DNA of 64,000 nucleotides from Ephydatia muelleri (taxonomy: Eukaryota; Porifera; Demospongiae; Spongillida; Spongillidae), in NCBI GenBank assembly GCA_013339895.1, contig JABACO010000009.1:2973113-3037112 (forward strand), written 5' to 3'. The notes beneath the pieces were generated by a model that saw only the letters and a list, made by a program, of their open reading frames with translations, had not been told where the DNA came from and did no database searches. Shown piece after piece: positions 57,432 to 64,000 of the stretch. Numbering within the stretch: the stretch's first letter is position 1; the number at the start of each line of letters is the position of its first letter. The position numbers and the translations under genes are program-made.

Positions 57432-58475
57432 ATGACTAGTGATCCAGATGTCGACTGCAATTTCTCGATTACGGAGACGCAGGCGAACATTTACGTGGCG
57501 ACCACGTTAGGGTTCGCTGTCATCGGTTCTCTCGGTTGCATAGCCACAATCGTCATGGTGCTGTTGTCCAAAGCGTATCGGTCCTACATCCACCGCCTCA
57601 CTCTGTACCTGGCCATCAGCAGTCTCTTCGCGGCCCTGTCGACCGGTATCACCGTGTTGCCAGTGGACACCAGCTCCGTTCATAGGTTCTCGTTGAGACA
57701 AGGGTCGGGGTGGAACGACACCTGTGTGACGTTTGCATTTCTGGTTCAGTATTTCATCTTCTCGTCGACCTTCGCAACGCTCTGGATATCTTCTAACGTG
57801 TTCTCACTGGTCACGTGCCGTATGCTGTTGAATCAGCGGCGGTGCGACATCGCCGGGTTACTCTTTACCTTCGTGTTGCCGTTGCTCGTGGCTTGGATCC
57901 CGTTCATCGGAGACACTTTCGGGCTGACAACGGTGTGGTGCTGGGTGAAAGACAGGTGCTACAAGGGGCCCGACTACTCCATCGGATTCCAATTCGGAGC
58001 CACGGTCGGTCCCGTGTTCATCATGTACCTGGGAAGCCTCGTCCTGATCATGATCGTATTCGCCAAGTTCATCGCGGGATTGCTGGGAAAGCGCGGGAAT
58101 CTGAGGCAGAAGCACTGGGAGGTCTTGAAAGAGCTGATGCCGCTAGTGATCTACGCCCTAGCGTGCTGTGTGGTCTACGTGTTCGGACTGTTCTCTTCTC
58201 TCTACTTCGTACTGTACGACAAGCACCACGGAGCCGTGGCGGTGGCCGTGATGACCTGCACACTGCAAATGGTCCGTTTGCTGCTCCCGATCGTCGTGTT
58301 GCTACATCCGAGCGTCAAGCATCGCATAGCAGCCACCTACAGGGGCCTGGTCCGAAGGGTGCAGTGGAAGGTGGTGGGCGATAAGGCCGCGACCGACAAA
58401 GTGGAGGCAGCGGAGGCCCAGGAGACCAGCACGTTGATAGCCCCCGATGTAAAGCCTGGCTTAAATCATCTGTAG
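57432..58475 (+). CDS. cAMP-receptor/GPR157-like seven-transmembrane receptor (subfamily B, second copy)
   Basis: A single-exon gene of 347 codons starting MTSDPDVDCNFSITETQAN. It is almost identical to the receptor at 20.2 kb in DNA and protein: same TM1 to TM7 segments, NDTC and TVWCWVKDRC, LLLPIVVLLHPSVK. Differences are scattered (FIFSS for FTFSS, SVHRFSLRQ for SVPTLSLRQ) and the C-terminal tail differs after RRVQWKVVG, ending VKPGLNHL. The N-terminus lacks the MYYTSNSS start, because similarity stops just upstream of the start, where a transposon end is found. It probably arose by recent duplication of the 20.2-kb gene or its source. Ligand unknown. Confidence 0.87.
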   Translation: MTSDPDVDCNFSITETQANIYVATTLGFAVIGSLGCIATIVMVLLSKAYRSYIHRLTLYLAISSLFAALSTGITVLPVDTSSVHRFSLRQGSGWNDTCVTFAFLVQYFIFSSTFATLWISSNVFSLVTCRMLLNQRRCDIAGLLFTFVLPLLVAWIPFIGDTFGLTTVWCWVKDRCYKGPDYSIGFQFGATVGPVFIMYLGSLVLIMIVFAKFIAGLLGKRGNLRQKHWEVLKELMPLVIYALACCVVYVFGLFSSLYFVLYDKHHGAVAVAVMTCTLQMVRLLLPIVVLLHPSVKHRIAATYRGLVRRVQWKVVGDKAATDKVEAAEAQETSTLIAPDVKPGLNHL

Positions 58476-59320
58476 CGGCGGACGTTTGATTTAGTACACT
58501 TGTAATGAATGATGTTATATTATTGGTGTTAATTTTTTAGGGTATTACAGAGGGCAGATATTAAAGATGCTGTCTTTTTTTTTATTTTAATTTCAGCTGC
58601 ATGATATCCGCAGGCATCGTAGTACTCTATTCCAATGGACCCAACTGCCCAGGGACTTGGGGCATTCCATCGGCTGAAGCCTTAAATGTAGGTGCGAAGA
58701 GACCCACTATGCTGGCGTCCCATCTGATCATTCCCAAAGTCAGTAGTCATGGCTGAGATTTGAATATATCCCAGGGTCCAAACTGGCCATAAAGCTGCCG
58801 CTTTGGTTTCGTCAGTGGATGTAATAATACACTAAGTTAAGCCTCTAGCCAGCTGAATCGGTTTGACTTAGTACATCAGGCTCAATGTTGGAGCTATTCT
58901 CATACACACCAGCTAAAGCCTTGGATGGCATAAAGCTAGACATCTAGTTATTTGTATCGGATTGTTTCCACGAAAAGGGCATAGACATGATAAATTACAG
59001 TAGTTTGTACCCGCAATAGAAATGTAACTCTTGCATCAGTGCTAATTAAAAATGCACAGCTTTACAGCTCCATGACAGACACCATAGTGTGTAAGAAGCA
59101 ATGTGTAAAGGACTTTCAGACTTCTAGAATATCAAAAAATTTGAAAGGAAGTTTAGGTTACTCAAACTAAACAGGTCGCCCTTCATTCTATTGACATTGA
59201 GGGCCCAGCTTCCGAATGATGGAAAGGGTACAAGCAACTCAGAACTGTTTGCTGGGACCTGCAAAACACCATCATCAATGCATATATACAAGAGTAGACT
59301 GTCCCGGATCCAGCATAGCC
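58476..59320. other. Interval without a recognised gene
   Basis: 3' flank of the receptor gene. No frame or repeat of note. Confidence 0.4.
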
Positions 59321-59345
59321 TGGGGGGGGGGGGGCCGCCCCCCCT
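59321..59345 (+). repeat. G-run followed by C-run
   Basis: About twelve G, then CCG, then about eight C. The arms can pair as a strong hairpin. Overlapping Pro/Gly-rich frames are artefacts of this. Confidence 0.8.
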
Positions 59346-59510
59346 GGCAGCAATTGCCCCCCGCCCCCACACACACTTACGGACAAGTGTCAAGGAAGCG
59401 GTGGAGCACGACAAGGCAGGAGTGGAGTGGACCCTTTTGTCGTGATGTTCCTTGTGTTTTAGTAGAGAATGCATGTATGTGAGTGATGAATTGATTCATT
59501 TGACTTGCCG

Positions 59511-59513
<3 letters not shown>

Positions 59514-59542
<29 letters not shown>

Positions 59543-59573
59543 CTTCAGTTTTGGTATATAGCCGTAAGCGGAC

Positions 59574-59615
<42 letters not shown>
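59514..59615 (+). repeat. Two long poly-C tracts (30 and 41 nt)
   Basis: 59514-59543 and 59575-59615 are uninterrupted C, separated by 31 bases of mixed sequence. They create Gly-rich frames on the minus strand that are not genes. Confidence 0.95.
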
Positions 59616-59872
59616 ATAACAAATTCTTCAATCAGGGGCTGAGAGTAGACTGATCGATTACCACTAATTGTTAACAGCAACCATTATCATCATTAAAAAC
59701 AGACAATTGCAAGAGCCATCTTAGCCAGAGGTTTTTGTGTTGTATTATTGTAGAAGTTATTAAAAATTATTCCTGAATAACTTATTGCACACTAACTCAT
59801 TGGCGGGCATTTAAAAGCAGCTGTGGGCAAACCGTAGTATGGCGGTTACCGTTAGGTAGCCGCATGTCTAGT

Positions 59873-60060
59873 GCAGTGCTTTAGCCTACCCTTAAAAGGC
59901 AGCACAACAGTGTTGGGTAGCATTCATCCCATCTGCATGTGGTATATGTAGCCGCATGACTGCATCAACACTTTTAGCATACACCCAATCTTCAAGCTGC
60001 AACCTTTATTTTTAAAGCCTTGAGCTATATGTGATATTAAATACATACACATAAATACAC
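59873..60060 (+). repeat. About 190-bp direct repeat, copy 1
   Basis: AGTGCTTTAGCCTACC, GTGTTGGGTAGCATTCATCC, TGCATGTGGTATATGTAGCC and CTTCAAGCTGCAACC occur in the same order at 61077-61261, with few differences. Confidence 0.85.
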
Positions 60061-60063
60061 GTG

Positions 60064-60350
60064 CACTGTGTGTATGTGTGCATGTAAGTCCATGTGTACA
60101 TATTGTATGTATATGTGCATTGTGTGTATGTGTGTGCATGTGCATTGTGTGTATGTGTGTGCATGTGCATGTGTGTATGTATGTGTGCATTGTGTGTATG
60201 TGTGTGCATGTGCATGTGTGTATGTGTATGTGTGTATGTGTGTACATGTGTGTGTATGTGTGTGCATGTGCATGTGTGTATGTGTGTACATGTGTGTGCA
60301 TGTGTGTGCATGTGTGTATGTGTGTAAATGTGTGTGCATGTGTGTGCATG
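60064..60350 (+). repeat. GT/TGCATG-rich microsatellite, block 1
   Basis: Irregular (TG)n with TGCA and TATG interruptions over about 290 bp. His/Thr-rich and Cys/Val-rich frames on either strand follow from the repeat and are not called as genes. Confidence 0.9.
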
Positions 60351-60669
60351 CCAGTAGCCAGGGGAAGTTCAGTGGGTTCGAATGAATACCCCCCCCACCC
60401 TCCCCCCCTCAGAGGGTCAAGGTCCGCTTATGGGAGTACAGTCCCGGCTCCCCGACTCCGTCCGGTACTGGCTCGGTACGGGTAGTATCTGTTGGGGCTG
60501 GAGCGTTGAACTGAAAACCGTCGATTGATCGACCACCCCATTGGTTGAATCGGCCGAAAGAGGACAGCACCCACCTTTCATATCGAGCAACCCACCACGG
60601 CCACCACCCACTAGTTAGGTCCACATTTATTGTTTTCCGAACCTCCCCATTCCCGACTGGCTACGGGCC
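60351..60669. mobile_element. Insertion inside the GT tract with GTAGCCAG-type ends
   Basis: Non-repetitive, GC-richer sequence splits the microsatellite. It begins CCAGTAGCCAGGGG and ends CCCGACTGGCTACGGGCC, whose inverse is GGCCCGTAGCCAGTCGGG. The ends are thus imperfect inverted repeats. No transposase is present. Confidence 0.6.
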
Positions 60670-60689
60670 TGTGTGTGTGTGCATGTGAG

Positions 60690-60720
<31 letters not shown>

Positions 60721-60842
60721 ATGCATGTGTGTGAGCATGTTATGTGTGTGCATGTGTGCATTGTGTATGTGTGTATGTGTGTGTACATGCATGCATGTGT
60801 GGTTATGTGTATGTGTGTATGTGTGTGTAAATGTGTGTGGGT
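60670..60842 (+). repeat. GT/TGCATG-rich microsatellite, block 2
   Basis: Continuation of the (TG)n tract beyond the insertion. Confidence 0.9.
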
Positions 60843-61076
60843 GATGCTCGTGTATTTTTATGTATGCATCTGTTATGCAAGATTGCACATGCGAACACAC
60901 ATACGTATGGTACACCCTCTTATCAAATTGTCAAATAACTATTATTAATAGTATCAGTCATTACACCAAACCAGACATGCATTTTGACAGAATTGTCACA
61001 AAAATGATATTTAACCCCACAACAACACTGTACCAGACTAGAGCCACTACAAAAAGTGTCCAAATGCTGTCACTAG

Positions 61077-61261
61077 CGCAGTGCTTTAGCCTACCTTTAA
61101 GGCAGCACAGCAGTGTTGGGTAGCATTCATCCAATCTGCATGTGGTATATGTAGCCACATGAATGCATGAACACTTTTAGCATACACCCAATCTTCAAGC
61201 TGCAACCTTTATTTTTAAAGCCTTGAGCTATATATGATACTAAATACATACAAAAAATACT
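61077..61261 (+). repeat. About 190-bp direct repeat, copy 2
   Basis: Same orientation and order of words as 59873-60060, including TTTTTAAAGCCTTGAGCTAT. Confidence 0.85.
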
Positions 61262-61799
61262 TGTGAGTAATAATGTATTTTTACTGATGTCATTTTTACT
61301 AGGGTGTGGTCTAAATAGAATCCAGATGGATTTAATACACTGTTACTGCACAGGCGCAGCCATGCTACTTAACCTTCACTCTCAACAGAAAATGGCATGC
61401 AGGATAATAAACAAGCTTGCATGCTGCTTGTATCAAAATTGAAATCAAAAGCTGCATAAATACTACAACAACACCGGTCCGCGGGGTAGTAGTCCTACAT
61501 GAACACTGCACGTAACCAGTAAGCCTTCATAAGCACAGCGAGATTACATGCATGTACACGGTAATTGCTTGCACGTTGAAAAAGCAACCCGTAGGCCTAC
61601 AAATGCACTGCAAGTACTAGACAAGTCTAGACATCTACACCAACGCACGGGCCACTGCCAGCCTATGTTAGACTTGTTTACTGGTAAGTTGTGTGCGTGC
61701 ATACCATTAAGATAACTTTCGGCTTTAAAGTCCAATCCAACTACGAAGTCACAAAAGCCATATCATCTCGCAAACCACGCCCTCAATAAGGAACTCTTA

Positions 61800-62022
61800 T
61801 CATAACACTGGGGTGCAATGCGGTAACTCAGTGTTATGACAACACAACTTTAAATGACCTAACACCCCACTATTGGTGGGGTATGCTGCTAACACCCTAG
61901 CATAGTCTGCCAACACCCATATATGTCAGCTGAACACCGTACCCTTGTGTGTTGTCATAACACTCCCTTGGCTGTAACACCCTAACACCCCTCGGGCCTT
62001 TTTTTTTTAACAGTGCAAAGGG
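61800..62022 (+). mobile_element. hAT-type terminal region with TAACACCC repeats
   Basis: CTAACACCCC, GCTAACACCC, CCAACACCC, GTAACACCCTAACACCCC and GTGTTATG words are spread over 220 bp, ending TTTTTTTTAACAGTGC, the mirror of a CACTGTTAAAAAA terminus. Confidence 0.6.
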
Positions 62023-62253
62023 TCCCCTTGCTGAACTTTCTGTTCAGACAGAGATAATATAGTAGGGGGATTGGAAGCAGAGGCAATTAGCACTGATTAT
62101 CGTTGCGCATCCTAGGTAGAAGCCATTGAAGCGCTCCTTGCACGTCTGCCATGCAGCGCGAATCATCTGAACAAGAAAAGGAACACACAAAGCAAAATAA
62201 AACATTCAGAATACACAAAATAACGGAATAAATCACACTATAATAGTGTCTTT

Positions 62254-62931
62254 CTAAGAGCTTTTGACTTTTGAATTGTCTTCTTCTGGGTCCCCTTGTA
62301 GCATTGAAAAGCCTTGAATAACAATCCAGAGGTCGATGATCATATCCAGGATTGTGGTGGCTATATAATCACTCCATGAAGCAGTCAATACTGACCAGCA
62401 GAACAAGATGTCATCATTTTGCTTAAGCTGAGCCTGCACGTCACGATATTCAGACCCTGCTAGTACACGATTTTGTATGCAGTACTCCATGGTGAGTACA
62501 CGATCTATTGCAAATCCATTCGGTAGATGGGCCAGGGTCTTCACCGTCACATGATATAAGATCATCTAAACACAGTAAAAGGTCTTTCTTATTTTTGTGA
62601 CATGATTTGACAAGCTTCTTCTTCAAAGCTCGTGGTACGTACCCATGCAGCAGTATACCGAATGGCATTGTATTCAATGTGTGTTAGATCCTGGCTTCTA
62701 TCTTCTCTTATAGCTGCTTTGTTGCGACAATAGTGGGTCTTGATGAGTGACTGAATGCCCCACGAATTGTATGAAAAGAGATGACATAGTATCACAACCT
62801 GTGCTGAGTATCCATTCACTAAGGTAGTTTCTTGAAGTGCGCATAGAATGATACTTGCTCCATACAGTTCCTCGTACTTTAGATTTGCTGGGATCCTTCA
62901 GACTAAAACATTTTCCAAGCAAATGCTGCAT
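62254..62931 (-). pseudogene. Unclassified transposon-linked protein, C-terminal part
   Basis: Minus-strand pieces in changing frames read TVWSKYHSMRTSRNYLSEW, LTHIEYNAIRYTA, GYVPRALKKKLVKSCHKNKK and LLLCLDDLISCDGEDPGPST. This string of motifs recurs in multicopy genes of sponges and cnidarians (recollection) and is taken as transposon-derived; the superfamily is not known to me. Frame changes near 62700 and 62600 and the lack of a start argue for decay. Confidence 0.45.
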
Positions 62932-63253
62932 TCATGATGCAAATGTTTGTGTTTCATTAGGATGGTGTGATATCCATTCCATTACTGTGGTAGCCGTTCT
63001 GAGAGCCAATTGAGCAGGCATTGTTTCAAAAGTGAACATTCTGAACATCTTTTGTTGCTCTCCGCATGATCACAATGCTTGTGTCACTGCACATGATACA
63101 CACAATCCATAGCATACGACTGGGGGGTCATATCCCACTCAACTGCACTTGAATCTGAGAGGAACGGCACACAGAGAATAGGTAAACTTAATCAATGTAC
63201 TAACCAAAGGGAACAGTTGAGGTGTGCCGGTATTATTCATTCATATGCATGTA

Positions 63254-63998
63254 CTAACCACTAGTGCGACTAGAAGGCTGATCTGCATCAGAGCTTTTAA
63301 CCCTTTCCCTCATACATCGACGCTTTGGCAGCGGGCCACCTAATTCATCTTGATGCCGCTCACTCTGACTCCCTCGACAGTTTCCATGAATGGGACTTTG
63401 ACAGAAAGACCCTATTACTCGTAATGCCTGAGTATTTTTCAAGAATTCTGCCACATTTGGGTTATCATTTACATCACCTCTTTGCCTTTGAAACCCAAAA
63501 AATCTCTCTAGGGGATCTTGGCAGAGACGTTGGCTTAAAAAGCACTCAACATCTGGAATGGTGAACAAATGCCTAACAAGCTCAATGAATGATTTGCCTA
63601 GGAAAAGAGTTGGAGAAGTCAATGACTGCTTTCCACACCACGAATAACACTTACAGGTCATTTTTACACCATACAGTGTCTCGGCACTCAACAGCATCTT
63701 ATATTTTGTTCTGTTGTAGAAAACCCAGGTCTCCTTCTAACAGATTCATCCCATTGAGACAAATACCCCAAGAACACACTAAAGTATAAAAAGACATTAA
63801 ATTTGTTGTAAAATCATCATTGTCAAATCCTACACTGCACCTTGAGTCTGAAATCATCTGAAGACCTGAAAGGCATCTGAAATGGCTTCAAGGATGAGCA
63901 ACCTTTGTAAAAATTCTGTACATTCATGGTGTCAAAGAACTTATCAACTAGCCCCACAAAAATGAGCTGTTTCTTTGGCTTTGTCTCCACACACAAGT
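63254..63998 (-). pseudogene. P-element/THAP9-like transposase, C-terminal exons (cut by window edge)
   Basis: On the minus strand the exon at the right edge (63998 to about 63838) reads KKQLIFVGLVDKFFDTMNVQ, KPFQMPFRSSDDFRLK and stops at a donor-like GTGCAG. After a gap, 63697-63254 reads FIELVRHLFTIPDVECFL, SQRLCQDPLERFFGFQRQRG, DNPNVAEFLKNTQALRV and GNCRG. These are hallmarks of the P-element/THAP9 RNase-H-like C-terminal region. The N-terminal THAP finger would lie outside. The frame within 63697-63610 is partly intronic or degraded. Confidence 0.75.
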
Positions 63999-64000
63999 GG

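Noticed and set aside
59459-59680. Gly-rich protein
   Set aside because: It is encoded only by poly-G complementary to poly-C tracts.
60409-60624. Gene within the insertion in the GT tract
   Set aside because: Short frame with no motif; the segment has transposon-like ends and is non-coding.
60012-60915. His/Thr-rich and Cys/Val-rich proteins
   Set aside because: They are translations of the GT microsatellite.

Overview
The window looks like metazoan, most likely sponge (demosponge), nuclear DNA. The main reasons are intron-poor tracts of cadherin repeats, a family of intronless cAMP-receptor/GPR157-like 7TM receptors, very short canonical introns (44-114 bp) where splicing can be read, frequent TACATGTA-type words, and a dense nested load of DNA transposons and retroelements. 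No rRNA, tRNA or bacterial-type operon was recognised. Species assignment is inference.

Layout. 1-1.5 kb: 3' end of a Ty3/gypsy element (integrase, polypurine tract, short LTR) and a 167-bp tandem duplication. 2.1-5.1 kb: a transmembrane cadherin-repeat gene with a tyrosine-bearing cytoplasmic tail and one frameshift. 6.5-7.4 kb: a broken 7TM receptor. 8.3-8.7 kb: a gypsy LTR/gag remnant. 8.7-16.0 kb: a second cadherin-repeat locus, broken by frameshifts, a stop and a 1.85-kb insertion carrying a DUF4218-type transposon gene. 17.8-21.3 kb: two intact intronless 7TM receptors; a fourth, close relative of the one at 20.2 kb, lies at 57.4 kb. 21.6-24.3 kb: hairpin MITE, hAT remnant and a large inverted repeat. 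24.65-26.1 kb: a 15-bp minisatellite of roughly 95 units.

29.5-34.7 kb: an unrecognised two-exon reading frame, a scrambled gypsy integrase, and a RecQ-like helicase pseudogene. 34.7-39.0 kb is the highlight: a DNA transposon with recognisable terminal inverted repeats. Its decayed multi-exon gene carries a zinc domain and RING resembling the N-terminal third of vertebrate RAG1, followed by a DDE-like transposase region whose landmark order (acidic residue, Cx2C zinc insert, late Glu) parallels RAG1. A further end of the same family lies at 56.0-56.1 kb. 39.0-41.1 kb: three pogo/Tigger-like elements.

41.4-51.4 kb: a Lys/Arg-rich repeat frame, a second hAT remnant, three non-LTR endonuclease-domain fragments with ATT tails, a terminal-inverted-repeat element, a second hairpin MITE and a piggyBac-like transposase. 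51.4-57.4 kb is mostly non-coding. 58.5-62 kb holds extreme poly-C and GT tracts, a 190-bp direct repeat and a hAT-like end. 62.2-64.0 kb: an unclassified transposon frame and a P-element/THAP9-like transposase.

The only genes that look plausibly functional are the cadherin at 2.1-5.1 kb (if its frameshift is an error) and the 7TM genes at 17.8, 20.2 and 57.4 kb. Both classes are cell-surface proteins. Nothing shows that they act in one pathway.
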